A DNA stretch of 57,957 bases from Chlamydiota bacterium (GTDB taxonomy: Bacteria; Chlamydiota; Chlamydiia; Chlamydiales; JAAKFR01), in assembly GCA_021772455.1 (NCBI GenBank), contig JAJFLY010000022.1, positions 1-57,957 on the forward strand, written 5' to 3'. Below, piece after piece: positions 27,061 through 35,500 of this stretch. The translations under genes were made by a program, and so were the position numbers. Position 1 is the first letter of the stretch. Every line of letters begins with the position of its first letter. A model generated the notes under the pieces. The model made no database searches. It saw only the letters and a program-made list of their open reading frames with translations, and was not told where the DNA came from.

Positions 27061-27397
27061 AATTGAAGAGTTTCAGATTCACTGCACGATGGGCGCACAC
27101 TCCTACGAGCGAAAAATCGACCAGGTTGTCACGATTGATTTGGAGATGAAGCTTAATCTTGCCGAGCCTGTGCGCACCGATTCGATAGTTGATACGGTTG
27201 ACTATGAAGCTGTATGCACTGTTTGTAAGGATCTTGCAAAAACACGACGCTACCACTTGATCGAGACATTTGCCTATGAGGCCCTTAACGCTGTTCTGGA
27301 TACCTTTCCGTTAAAGTGGGCAAAAATTCGCGTGTGCAAGCCAGGAGCTATTCCATTGGCTCGGTGTGTGTCTGTTGAGTTTGAGAAGCACACATGA
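27044..27397 (+). CDS. folB: Dihydroneopterin aldolase
   Basis: A 117-residue FolB-type protein. IHCTMGAHSYERKIDQVVTIDLEM and the catalytic glutamate region VDYEAVCTVCKDL plus HLIETFAYEAL are family features, and the lysine in VCKPGAIPLA matches the active-site lysine. It makes 6-hydroxymethyl-dihydropterin from dihydroneopterin for folate. It is overlapped by the HAD gene and overlaps the following SDR by 4 bases. Confidence 0.9.
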   Translation: MEGTIKIEEFQIHCTMGAHSYERKIDQVVTIDLEMKLNLAEPVRTDSIVDTVDYEAVCTVCKDLAKTRRYHLIETFAYEALNAVLDTFPLKWAKIRVCKPGAIPLARCVSVEFEKHT

Positions 27398-28086
27398 ACC
27401 CCATCCTCGTCACCGGAGGCGCAAAGGGGTTTGGCGCCGCAATTTGCAAGGAATTGGCTGCACGTGGCCACGATATTATGGTCCATTTTCGCAAAAGCGA
27501 GAAGGAAGCAGCCTCTATTGTCGCGGCGTGTAAAGAGCTTGGTGTGAATGCCACGAAAATCTATGGCGATTTCTCAACACCAGATGGGGTCAACGCTTTT
27601 CTCCAGCAGATTGCCGATATAAAAGGGCTTGTGAATAACGTAGGCAATTATTTGATTGCTTCTCCATCCAAAACGGAAGAAAACGACTGGCACGCCCTTT
27701 TTCAGACCAACTTTTTTACTCCCATCTCTTTGATTCAAGGGATTTTACCAGCGCTTAAAAAGGAAAAAGGAGCGATTGTCAATATTGGAGTGAGTGGCTT
27801 GAACCGGGCTCTCATAAACGCAACTGCGTATGCGACGACCAAATCAGCGCTCTTGTTTTATACCCGCTCGCTTGCTAAAGAGCTTGCCTCAGATCTCGTA
27901 ACGGTCAACATGGTCTCGCCGGGATTTTTAGAAACGGCGGTAGATTTAGATCAGGCGCCCAAGCTTCCTATGAAACGGCCTGCGACATTGCAAGAGGGGG
28001 CCGAGGCTGTTGCCTTTTTCTTTGAGCCGCGTAATCACTACATCACCGGACAGAATATCGAGGTTGCAGGCGGTTTTGGCCTTTAG
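27394..28086 (+). CDS. Short-chain dehydrogenase/reductase, possibly FolM-like
   Basis: A 230-residue classical SDR. The cofactor motif is TGGAKGFG, the NNVG segment is present, and the catalytic Tyr and Lys are in [10 protein letters not shown]. The start overlaps folB by ATGA, so it is probably in the folate operon; an SDR at this place suggests a dihydropteridine or dihydrofolate reductase of the FolM or pteridine reductase type, which would help folate metabolism. The substrate is inferred from context only. Its stop overlaps the fabI end by 4 bases. Confidence 0.85.
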   Translation: MNPILVTGGAKGFGAAICKELAARGHDIMVHFRKSEKEAASIVAACKELGVNATKIYGDFSTPDGVNAFLQQIADIKGLVNNVGNYLIASPSKTEENDWHALFQTNFFTPISLIQGILPALKKEKGAIVNIGVSGLNRALINATAYATTKSALLFYTRSLAKELASDLVTVNMVSPGFLETAVDLDQAPKLPMKRPATLQEGAEAVAFFFEPRNHYITGQNIEVAGGFGL

Positions 28087-28976
28087 TCCTCTAAGATCTC
28101 TGGTCCAACGCCCATTGCGTGCATTCCATTATCGACATAAACAATCGATCCAGTGATTGCCGAAGCTAAATCAGAGACAAGAAACGCGGCTGTATTTCCA
28201 ACCTCTGAAGCATTCAGAGATTTTGGCAGGGGCGCTCCCTTCTCAGCGTACTCAATCATTCGCTCGATAAAGCCGATCGCTTTGGCGGCTCGGCTCGGTA
28301 GCGCTCCTGCAGAAATCGTATTGACGCGGACACCAAATTTGCGTCCTGCTTCCCACGCTAATATGCGTGTATCACTTTCAAGGGCAGCTTTAGCAGAACT
28401 CATTCCGCCACCGTAGCCAGGAACTGCGCGTTCGGATGCCATATAGGTGAGTGAGATGGAAGCTCCACCAGCGCGCATTAGCGGACCAAAATGTGCAAGT
28501 AAGCTCACGAAAGAATAAGATGAAGAGCTCATTGCAGCCAAGTACCCTTGGCGGCTTGTTTCGAGAAGAGAATTTTTCACCTCAGGGGCGTTGGCAAGTG
28601 AATGAATCAAAAAGTCGATCTCACCAAAATCCTTCTTCACCGACGCAGCAACTTCAGAAACGGTGTACCCTTCCGCATTTTTGTACCGCTTGTTTTCTTT
28701 GATCTCCTCAGGGACATCGTCTTGGGTGTCAAAAGCTGCATCAAGAGGATAAATTTTGGCAAATTCCATCATAGAGCCATCGCTCAATTTGCGCGACGCA
28801 TCGAATTTTCCCGCCTCAAACGACGTTTTGAAGATCTTTAAGATCGGTGTCCATGTTCCGACTACGATTTCGCATCCCGCTTCCGCAAGTGCTTTGGCAA
28901 TTGCCCATCCAAATCCCTGATCATCCCCGATACCGGCGACAAAAGCTCTTTTTCCAGTAAGATCAATTTTCAACAT
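28083..28976 (-). CDS. fabI: Enoyl-ACP reductase (FabI, plant-like form)
   Basis: A 297-residue NADH-dependent enoyl-ACP reductase, last step of the fatty acid elongation cycle. The N-terminus has [19 protein letters not shown] (cofactor binding); the catalytic block is [22 protein letters not shown], with the Tyr and Lys spacing of FabI. The inserted loop with [18 protein letters not shown] is typical of the longer plant and chlamydial forms. The ATG at 28976 is preferred. Confidence 0.96.
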   Translation of the reverse strand: MLKIDLTGKRAFVAGIGDDQGFGWAIAKALAEAGCEIVVGTWTPILKIFKTSFEAGKFDASRKLSDGSMMEFAKIYPLDAAFDTQDDVPEEIKENKRYKNAEGYTVSEVAASVKKDFGEIDFLIHSLANAPEVKNSLLETSRQGYLAAMSSSSYSFVSLLAHFGPLMRAGGASISLTYMASERAVPGYGGGMSSAKAALESDTRILAWEAGRKFGVRVNTISAGALPSRAAKAIGFIERMIEYAEKGAPLPKSLNASEVGNTAAFLVSDLASAITGSIVYVDNGMHAMGVGPEILED

Positions 28977-29030
28977 CGTATTCACTTGGGTTCATTTTAA
29001 GAGAATGATTTTACTTTATATGAGAAAATC

Positions 29031-29825
29031 TTACAACAGCTTCTCTTTCCACTGTCTAAAGTCGGAGGGGAGGGGAGCTGTTACGCAATACGATCCGAAC
29101 TTCAGTTCCCTTGCATGGAGAAGGGGGCGAAAAAGCCCTGGAATTGCTTTGCGGTTGCCGTATTCACAATCTCCAATGACGGGATGACCGAGCGAGCGCA
29201 TGTGGACACGAATTTGATGGGTGCGTCCAGACAAGGGGCGGCAACAGATAAAGGAGTATTTTTTTCCAGACTCTTCGCACTCCCAGTCTGTGTGGGACCA
29301 AGATCCAGCTTGAGCGAGCCCCCAAATGACAGCCCCTTCACGCGTCCCAATTTTTCGCATTTTGCCCGTCACGTACCCACTTTTTTTCTTAGGAACCCCT
29401 TCAACAAGGGTGAAGTAGGTCTTTTCAATTCTTCGATCTTGAAAGAGCTTTTCGTAGGGAGTGGGGTTGTTTTTAGCGAAGAGGATCACACCTGTTGTAT
29501 CGCGGTCGAGGCGGTGGACAAGATGAACATCGAGCATTTTAGCCAGATCAGAGGAGGTGATATAGGGAGGTTTGTTGTAGAAAAGAACCTCCTCATCTTC
29601 AAATAGAACACGCTTCTCTTCCTTTTTAAAGACGGGGCGCTTGGCAGGCCAAATCACCACCTCGTCACCCTTTCTCACGCGGGTAGAGCTAAAGCGCTCA
29701 ACATCGCCATTGACGAAACACCGCCCGTGCTCGATCGACCAACGGAGGTCCTTTGTCGGAAGCTCAAAGGAGTCTTTGACAAAGGAGAGGAGACGGCTTG
29801 GAACTGTAACTTTTAATTTCTTCAT
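29031..29825 (-). CDS. RluA-family pseudouridine synthase
   Basis: A 264-residue pseudouridine synthase. An S4-like N-terminal region (WSIEHGRCFVNGDVERF) precedes the catalytic block HLVHRLDRDTTGVILFAKN, with the nucleophilic Asp in RLDRDTTG, and GRTHQIRVHMRSLGHPVIGD near the C-terminus. It modifies uridine in rRNA or tRNA; the exact site cannot be told. Position next to fabI and before mutY resembles CT106. Confidence 0.94.
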   Translation of the reverse strand: MKKLKVTVPSRLLSFVKDSFELPTKDLRWSIEHGRCFVNGDVERFSSTRVRKGDEVVIWPAKRPVFKKEEKRVLFEDEEVLFYNKPPYITSSDLAKMLDVHLVHRLDRDTTGVILFAKNNPTPYEKLFQDRRIEKTYFTLVEGVPKKKSGYVTGKMRKIGTREGAVIWGLAQAGSWSHTDWECEESGKKYSFICCRPLSGRTHQIRVHMRSLGHPVIGDCEYGNRKAIPGLFRPLLHARELKFGSYCVTAPLPSDFRQWKEKLL

Positions 29826-30148
29826 AATAAACAAGTTATTTTATAGAAAAGAAGATATTTCTTCCAGGCATTTCATGCGTTGTTTTGATTTTTTTTATAA
29901 ACTTCCTGACCTCATTTCCATTTGAAGTAGAGAAATAAATTTGTTAACGGGATCTGGAGCTACCACGAATAGATCCTACTCAGTTAATAAGAAGATTTTC
30001 TAGAATCTTGCGTCATCTTGCGTCAATAGCTTGCGACATCTCGTGACGTCATCTTGCGTCAGTCAAGCAGCAAAAGGAAGTAATTAGGGCTTGAGAATGA
30101 CACACACTTTCTCGTGATAAATGGCTAAATCGTTTATAAATAGCCTCT
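29826..30148. other. Intergenic region with short direct repeats
   Basis: No gene supported here. Bases 30005-30064 hold a cluster of imperfect copies of ATCTTGCGTCA: copies near 30005, 30015 and 30051, with variants CTTGCGACATC near 30030 and CTCGTGACGTC near 30040. The waaC start codon follows 85 bases after the cluster. Confidence 0.75.
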
Positions 30149-31153
30149 ATGAAGATTTTAATCGTCAAAACATCCGCTTTAGGGGATATCATCCACACCT
30201 TTCCGGTTTTGAGTTATCTGCGTAAACGGTTCCCCGATGCTCAGATCGACTGGGTGGTCGAGACTCGATGCAAAGAGCTTGTACAAGCCCACCCTCAAAT
30301 CTCCCGTGTTTTAACGATCGACAGCAAAAAATGGCGAAAAGCCCCTCTTCGCGAGTGGAAGGGGTTACGTGGGTGTGTTTACGATCTCGTCTTCGATTTG
30401 CAGGGGAATATCAAGTCAGGAGCGATTTTGGCGCAAACACGTGCCAAAAAGAAAATTGGATTTGGTTGGAGATCTGTTTCTGAATGGCCAAATGTCTTAT
30501 TTACCTCTAAAAAAATCAATCCCCCCGCTGGAAAAAATATCCGCGAGGATTATCTCGCCGTTGTGAAGGGGTATTTTAAGGATGAAGAGCCATTTGAGAG
30601 CGAGCCAGTAGAGTTGCGGATCACAGAAGCGCAGCAAGCCCTGGTAGAGTCCATTTTATCAGATGCTATGCTCGTTTGTCCTGGCGCTGCCTGGCCGAAT
30701 AAGCAACTCGGTTGTGACCAACTGCTCACCTACTTAAAGAATCTCGATAAGGGCCCTTATCTTTTTGCTTGGGGGAGTGAGGAGGAACGTGAATCTGCTC
30801 TGCAATTGGCAGGCCATTTCTCCGATAGTAGTGTCTTAGAGCGTTACCCACTTCCCGTCCTGCAGAGGATTATGGCAAAGAGCCAATTAGTGATTGCAAT
30901 GGATTCGCTTCCGCTCCATTTGTGCGCAACGACCAAAACGCCTACAATCAGTTTCTTTGGACCTTCTTTGGCTAAGAAATACGCTCCAATTGGTGACGAT
31001 CACCAAACGATTCAAGGAGAGTGCCCCTATGGAGTAGTGTTTGAAAAGAGATGCCCCAAGCTCAGAACCTGTGCAACAGGCGCGTGTCTTAAAAGAGCCA
31101 GCCAGCTTCAGGGATATCTGGACGAACTAGAGTCATTCGGCCCTTCAAATTAG
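30149..31153 (+). CDS. waaC: Heptosyltransferase I (GT9), LPS core
   Basis: A 334-residue GT-B glycosyltransferase of the heptosyltransferase family. ILIVKTSALGDIIHTFPVL is the classic N-terminus (donor/acceptor loop), DWVVETRCKELV follows, and the ADP-heptose site region is seen in CPGAAWPNKQLGCDQL and AMDSLPLHLCATTKTPTI. It would add heptose to Kdo on lipid A. Chlamydiaceae LPS is a heptose-free Kdo oligosaccharide, so this gene points to a different core. The TATAAA-like stretch before the ATG may be part of the promoter. Its last 65 bases overlap the antisense gene at 31089. Confidence 0.88.
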   Translation: MKILIVKTSALGDIIHTFPVLSYLRKRFPDAQIDWVVETRCKELVQAHPQISRVLTIDSKKWRKAPLREWKGLRGCVYDLVFDLQGNIKSGAILAQTRAKKKIGFGWRSVSEWPNVLFTSKKINPPAGKNIREDYLAVVKGYFKDEEPFESEPVELRITEAQQALVESILSDAMLVCPGAAWPNKQLGCDQLLTYLKNLDKGPYLFAWGSEEERESALQLAGHFSDSSVLERYPLPVLQRIMAKSQLVIAMDSLPLHLCATTKTPTISFFGPSLAKKYAPIGDDHQTIQGECPYGVVFEKRCPKLRTCATGACLKRASQLQGYLDELESFGPSN

Positions 31154-31790
31154 TCCAAGCTGTATGAATTTCCCCTTTTTCAGTTTCGGCCCCTGCACGT
31201 TCTGTTGTAGTTGCTCTAAATCTTTCCAGACGTTTTAGGTCTTTTTGATTCACTTTATACCTTGTATAAAGGGCAAAGAGATCTACTTTATAGTCAGAGT
31301 GGATGATCCCATATTTTACAAAGTTGGAAAAATGCCTTCCGTGTGTTTCGGCAATTTCTTCAAAACGCTTGTTTTCAAGATCATCAGCGATCTCACGTAC
31401 AGTTTCAATATCATGATAGTTGTTCCAATCCCATGAATCTACCACGTACATGAGGGGAGCAAAAAATGCATAGGTTACCGCCTTACCTAATAGGAGTGCT
31501 GGATTGCTATAATGTTGATAATCCTTCGAGCTGATCCCTCCTGTTGGGTATTTGAGATAGGCAAGTGTCCCTAATGCTCCAATAATAACCGGTGAAACGA
31601 ATAATGCTTGTGTGGGGATGGGGCAGTAGGCGGCGGTATAATAAACAGTCCCTGCAAGGGCAGCAAGATTGAGTGTTCCAATTGCAACGATAACTATTTT
31701 TTTGAAAAATAGATCTCGTGTGCTTTTTGGAGAGAGATGGTCCCAATTGTTCTGGGCTTTAAGAGAATCAGTATTAATAGGCACTAGCAT
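31089..31790 (-). CDS. Inc-like membrane protein, function unknown
   Basis: A 233-residue protein with two neighbouring hydrophobic segments (about residues 31-50 and 56-73, with a short turn), then a third weak one and a charged soluble C-terminus. The paired hydrophobic layout is shared with inclusion membrane proteins, so a host-facing role is possible. The ATG at 31790 follows AAGGGTG; the frame start at 31808 is less likely. Its 3' end runs 65 bases into waaC on the other strand, so one of the two genes may end later than needed. No known domain. Confidence 0.55.
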   Translation of the reverse strand: MLVPINTDSLKAQNNWDHLSPKSTRDLFFKKIVIVAIGTLNLAALAGTVYYTAAYCPIPTQALFVSPVIIGALGTLAYLKYPTGGISSKDYQHYSNPALLLGKAVTYAFFAPLMYVVDSWDWNNYHDIETVREIADDLENKRFEEIAETHGRHFSNFVKYGIIHSDYKVDLFALYTRYKVNQKDLKRLERFRATTTERAGAETEKGEIHTAWTNLKGRMTLVRPDIPEAGWLF

Positions 31791-31831
31791 AATTACACCC
31801 TTGTTCAATGTTAATTATAACACTAACAATA

Positions 31832-32926
31832 TTAATTAATCTCTAACAATTTAGAAAAATTTAAATGAGATTCAACTAATTCAATAGCTTTTTCGACTTT
31901 TGAAATATCTTCTTTACGTATTTTAGCGATAAATGTGGTGATCATCCGCATTGCCTCGAAGCTTGGGTAGCTGGCATAGAGGCTAGGGATAGCAGATTTT
32001 TTAAGCGCTTCGAGTAAGCTTGGGGTAGGAGGGTGGCGCCCTGTGAGGATGAGCCCTTGTTCGGGCTCTTGTTGGTGTTGGATCCGTTTTTCGATCATAC
32101 ACCGGATGATATCCTCTCTCGTAGCAGGGGTGACAATCAGCTGGTTGGAAAAGAGGCGTTCCTTAAAGGTTTCGACGGAGGTGGCTACAAGGCGCATCGA
32201 TTCAAAATGGCGGTAGTGGTAGACCTCACCAGAGAGGAGCTTTGTCTTAAATAATGTCTCGAAATCCTCCATTGTGGGCGTGTTCAAAAATTTATTATAG
32301 GGTACAGCGCCGATTAGGGGGATATTCCAGCGGTCTAGAGCTTGAGTGATATAGTCTTCGATCATCTCCTGTTTTTCGGGGATTACCCGATTGAGAATCA
32401 CACCAGCAATTTTTACTCCCATTTGGTCACACAATGCTTTATTGAGAGCAAGCTCATCAAAGGTGCTGCCAAGCCCTCCTTTTGCAATGATGACAACGTC
32501 GAGACCAAGCATTGCTGCGACGGTGGCGTTATTGAGCGTCACGATCGAGCCGACGCCGACATGACCCGTTCCTTCCACGATTGTGAAGTCGTTTTCTGAT
32601 TGGATGTGGTCAAAGCCGCCTACGATTTTCTCTTTGAGCTTTGCCGAATCGACTTTCCCGTCGAGATAGTCTCGAGTGAAGCCGCGCGGAAAGATCACGG
32701 GGCTCATATCTTCATATTTGGTGGGGAGGTTGAAGTACTCCTTAAATAGGACAACATCCTTATCAACGAGCATGCAATCACCAACGCGCTCGTGCTGCTG
32801 CCCCACCGGCTTCATAAAGCCGAGTTTAGGGAACTTTTTTCTAAAGGCGGCAATCATGCCTAGACAAATGGTTGTTTTGCCGACATTTTGGCCTGTTGCT
32901 GCTACAAAAATTGCTTTTCTTGACAT
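31832..32926 (-). CDS. Stand-alone BioD-like/DRTGG protein
   Basis: A 364-residue protein. The N-terminal P-loop domain (ATGQNVGKTTICLGM, with IVEGTGHVGVGS) resembles dethiobiotin synthetase; the C-terminal part has the DRTGG-type pattern (LIVTPATREDII, then LILTGRHPP). The same two-domain arrangement forms the N-terminus of long bacterial phosphotransacetylases, but here no acetyltransferase domain follows. It may regulate or bind a nucleotide, and its function is unknown. The ATG at 32926 is chosen by homology of MSRKAIFVAATGQNVG. It is divergent from mutY, with starts 25 bases apart. Confidence 0.82.
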   Translation of the reverse strand: MSRKAIFVAATGQNVGKTTICLGMIAAFRKKFPKLGFMKPVGQQHERVGDCMLVDKDVVLFKEYFNLPTKYEDMSPVIFPRGFTRDYLDGKVDSAKLKEKIVGGFDHIQSENDFTIVEGTGHVGVGSIVTLNNATVAAMLGLDVVIIAKGGLGSTFDELALNKALCDQMGVKIAGVILNRVIPEKQEMIEDYITQALDRWNIPLIGAVPYNKFLNTPTMEDFETLFKTKLLSGEVYHYRHFESMRLVATSVETFKERLFSNQLIVTPATREDIIRCMIEKRIQHQQEPEQGLILTGRHPPTPSLLEALKKSAIPSLYASYPSFEAMRMITTFIAKIRKEDISKVEKAIELVESHLNFSKLLEIN

Positions 32927-32951
32927 CTCAAAAAGGGTATCGTTTCTGCCT

Positions 32952-33965
32952 GTGAATAGCAATAGTATTAAAGAATGGTTTTTAGCGCATCGTCGTAGTC
33001 TCCCTTGGCGCGATTTGCCGACTCCTTACAGGGTGTGGGTATCGGAGGTGATGTTGCAACAGACCCAAGTCGCAGTCGTCATTCCCTATTTTGCTAGCTG
33101 GATGGAGGCGTTTCCAACAATTGAAGCGTTAGCTGGAGCTCCACTCGAAAAGGTTTTGAAAATATGGGAGGGGCTCGGCTACTATTCGCGCGCTCGCCAT
33201 CTGCACGAGGCTGCCCAGTTTGTGGTGGCTAATTATGAGGGAAAGCTTCCTTCAGATCCAAAGAAGCTCACATTGATTAAGGGGCTAGGGCCTTATACAC
33301 AAGGCGCGATCCGCACCTTTGCCTTTAAACAAAAGGCAGCGGCTGTAGACGGAAATGTTTTGCGCGTGCTGAGTCGTTTTTTTGCGATCGAAGAGCCGAT
33401 CGACCTGCCAAAGACGCGTAAACAAATTACCGAGCTTACAGAAGCCTTTTTACCCGAAAAAGAGCCCTGGCTTGTTAGTGAAGGGTTGATTGAGCTAGGA
33501 GCGACCGTTTGCAAGAAAACGCCTCTTTGTAGCCAGTGTCCCTTGATGAAGGAGTGTCTCGCTTTTCGCCATCAGAAAACTGGGGAGCTTCCAAAAAGGA
33601 CACCACGCAAAAAAATAACCTCTCTTCAACGCTATGTTGCCGTCATCAATTTCAATGGGAAGATATTGGTGCAAAAGGGGAAACAAGGAAAAGTAATGGC
33701 AGATCTATACGAATTTCCTTATGTAGAAAAAAAAGGAGAGCTGAAATCTGTATTTGAAGCAGAGCTAAATCTCGATTTAGAGTATAGTTATCCCCTCGAA
33801 GAGCAAAAACACACCTTCACCCGTTATCGCGTCCATCTTTTCCCCCATGTTTTGCGGGCCAAAGAGGCCGATAAGCGGTTTGAGTGGAAAGAGAAGGAAA
33901 CATTGTCAGAGCTTCCTTTTTCCTCTGGACACCGAAGAGTTTTAAACCAGTTTTTAGAAAGATGA
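32952..33965 (+). CDS. mutY: A/G-specific adenine glycosylase MutY
   Basis: A 337-residue DNA glycosylase that removes adenine mispaired with 8-oxoguanine. VSEVMLQQTQV carries the catalytic Glu, LIKGLGPYTQGAI is the helix-hairpin-helix, and VDGNVLRVLSRF holds the catalytic Asp. An iron-sulphur cluster motif follows (four cysteines in GATVCKKTPLC, then SQCPLMKEC). The C-terminal domain recognises oxoG. The first cysteine gap is five residues, where E. coli MutY has six. The start is a GTG at 32952; the longer frame to 32676 runs antisense through the neighbouring gene. Confidence 0.94.
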   Translation: MNSNSIKEWFLAHRRSLPWRDLPTPYRVWVSEVMLQQTQVAVVIPYFASWMEAFPTIEALAGAPLEKVLKIWEGLGYYSRARHLHEAAQFVVANYEGKLPSDPKKLTLIKGLGPYTQGAIRTFAFKQKAAAVDGNVLRVLSRFFAIEEPIDLPKTRKQITELTEAFLPEKEPWLVSEGLIELGATVCKKTPLCSQCPLMKECLAFRHQKTGELPKRTPRKKITSLQRYVAVINFNGKILVQKGKQGKVMADLYEFPYVEKKGELKSVFEAELNLDLEYSYPLEEQKHTFTRYRVHLFPHVLRAKEADKRFEWKEKETLSELPFSSGHRRVLNQFLER

Positions 33966-35044
33966 AAATTTTACACACAGAAGCATCGCCCGGTTGGGGT
34001 GGACAAGAGTTACGTATTTTATCAGAAGCTGAAGGGATGCGTGCCCGCGGGCACCAGGTGATCCTTGCGATTCAGGAGGGGGGAGGACTTGTGCAGCCTG
34101 CTCGTGAAGCCGGCTTTTTGGTCTATGAGATCCCCTTTAAAAAAGCGCGGATTTTTCAAGTCTTTTTCCAGTTGACCCGTTTGATACGCAAACATGGCAT
34201 CGAAATTATCAACACCCACTCTTCGATCGACGCGTGGGTGGGAGGGCTCGCTGGTAAAGTCAGCGGTTGCCGCGTCATTCGCACGCGCCACCTCTCAACC
34301 CCCATTCGTAAAGGGATGAACAGCCGCCTTCTCTATAATTGGTTAGCCGATCACGTCGTGACGACATGCGAGTCGATCGTTGAAGTGATTCAAAAACAAG
34401 CACGTCTAAGCTCAAATCGATGCTGCAGCGTTCCAACTGGTGTGAACCAGGAAGTTGTCACGTATGATCCCGAAGATGTTGCCGCCTTTAGAGAGAGCAT
34501 CGGTGTTGGACCTGATGACTGTTTGGTAGGTACCCTTTGCGTCTTGCGTGGATGGAAAGGTGTTTCAGATCTACTGCAAGCTGCCAAAATGTTGGAAAAT
34601 GTCCCCAACCTCAAATGGGTTGTTGTCGGATCCGGGGCGAGTGAAAACCATTTCCTACGCGAGCGCAAGGAGCTTGGATTGAAAGAGCGCGTGATCTTCA
34701 CCGGCTACCTCTCTCCACCATTCACCGCCTTAGCTGCTATGGATATCTTTTTGCTCTTAAGTTGGGCGAATGAAGGGGTGTCTCAAGCAAGCCTTCAAGC
34801 CGCCTATTTTGAAAAGCCCCTTGTGACAACTACAGTTGGTGGCCTTCAGGAGGTTTGCTTAGAAGGGGAGACGGGGATTCAGGTTTCCAAGCGCGATCCT
34901 AAAGGTGTTGCAAGTGCTGTTGAACGCCTTTACCAAAATCGTGATTTACGCACTCAATACGGAAAGCGCGCAAAAGAGCTCGTGCTTGAGAAGTTTACAC
35001 TTGCGCACACGTTAGACGAGATGGAAAGGATTTACTCTCAATAA
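33962..35044 (+). CDS. Glycosyltransferase family 4 protein
   Basis: A 360-residue GT-B glycosyltransferase. ILHTEASPGWGGQELRILSEA at the N-terminus and GWKGVSDLLQA with FLLLSWANEGVSQASLQAA in the nucleotide-sugar domain are family features; the E-x7-E-type motif is represented there. It probably builds part of the LPS core. The ATG overlaps the mutY stop (ATGA), so the two are translationally coupled. The last 50 bases overlap the antisense Nudix gene. Confidence 0.88.
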   Translation: MKILHTEASPGWGGQELRILSEAEGMRARGHQVILAIQEGGGLVQPAREAGFLVYEIPFKKARIFQVFFQLTRLIRKHGIEIINTHSSIDAWVGGLAGKVSGCRVIRTRHLSTPIRKGMNSRLLYNWLADHVVTTCESIVEVIQKQARLSSNRCCSVPTGVNQEVVTYDPEDVAAFRESIGVGPDDCLVGTLCVLRGWKGVSDLLQAAKMLENVPNLKWVVVGSGASENHFLRERKELGLKERVIFTGYLSPPFTALAAMDIFLLLSWANEGVSQASLQAAYFEKPLVTTTVGGLQEVCLEGETGIQVSKRDPKGVASAVERLYQNRDLRTQYGKRAKELVLEKFTLAHTLDEMERIYSQ

Positions 35045-35489
35045 GGTGTAAGATTACTTCGTAGGTCTCGTCAAAAATTTCGACGTCTCTTTCAAGCTTT
35101 TCAATTTCTTCAAGGGAAAACCACTTCAGCCCGTCCGTCTCTTCACTATTGTGTATCAACTCTCCGCCGATTGGACGTCCCAGATAAATAAGGTCCATAT
35201 GTTCATGGGCAGGGTGGCCATTATGTTCAGGAATATGTTCTAGCAGGCACATGTAGGGGCGCTCAAAGCTCTTTCCATTCCACCGCTGCTTAATCCAGAT
35301 GTTTTCTTGGGGAATGATCTCGATCTCGAGACCCGTCTCTTCTCTTGCTTCACGAATCGCTCCCTCGGTTGGAAGCTCATTTGGCTCAAGGTGGCCCCCA
35401 GGAGGGAGCCACTTTTTCAACTTTTTGTGATAGATCAGCAAAACGCGCGCATCTTCAAGAATATAAATTGTTGCCGTCATCTGACGCAT
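34995..35489 (-). CDS. Nudix hydrolase
   Basis: A 164-residue protein with a complete Nudix box: GHLEPNELPTEGAIREAREETGLEI fits GX5EX7REUXEEXGU. It hydrolyses a nucleoside diphosphate linked to another moiety; the substrate is unknown. The ATG at 35489 is preferred over a preceding TTG. The C-terminus overlaps the 3' end of the glycosyltransferase by 50 bases, convergent. Confidence 0.9.
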   Translation of the reverse strand: MRQMTATIYILEDARVLLIYHKKLKKWLPPGGHLEPNELPTEGAIREAREETGLEIEIIPQENIWIKQRWNGKSFERPYMCLLEHIPEHNGHPAHEHMDLIYLGRPIGGELIHNSEETDGLKWFSLEEIEKLERDVEIFDETYEVILHLIESKSFPSRLTCAQV

Positions 35490-35500
35490 CAAGCTTTACC

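Noticed and set aside
30005-30064. CRISPR array
   Set aside because: The repeats are only about 11 bases and imperfect, with no regular spacers and no cas genes nearby.
32676-32951. Long N-terminal extension of mutY
   Set aside because: It is antisense to the conserved start of the BioD-like gene and has no MutY homology; the GTG at 32952 gives a normal length.
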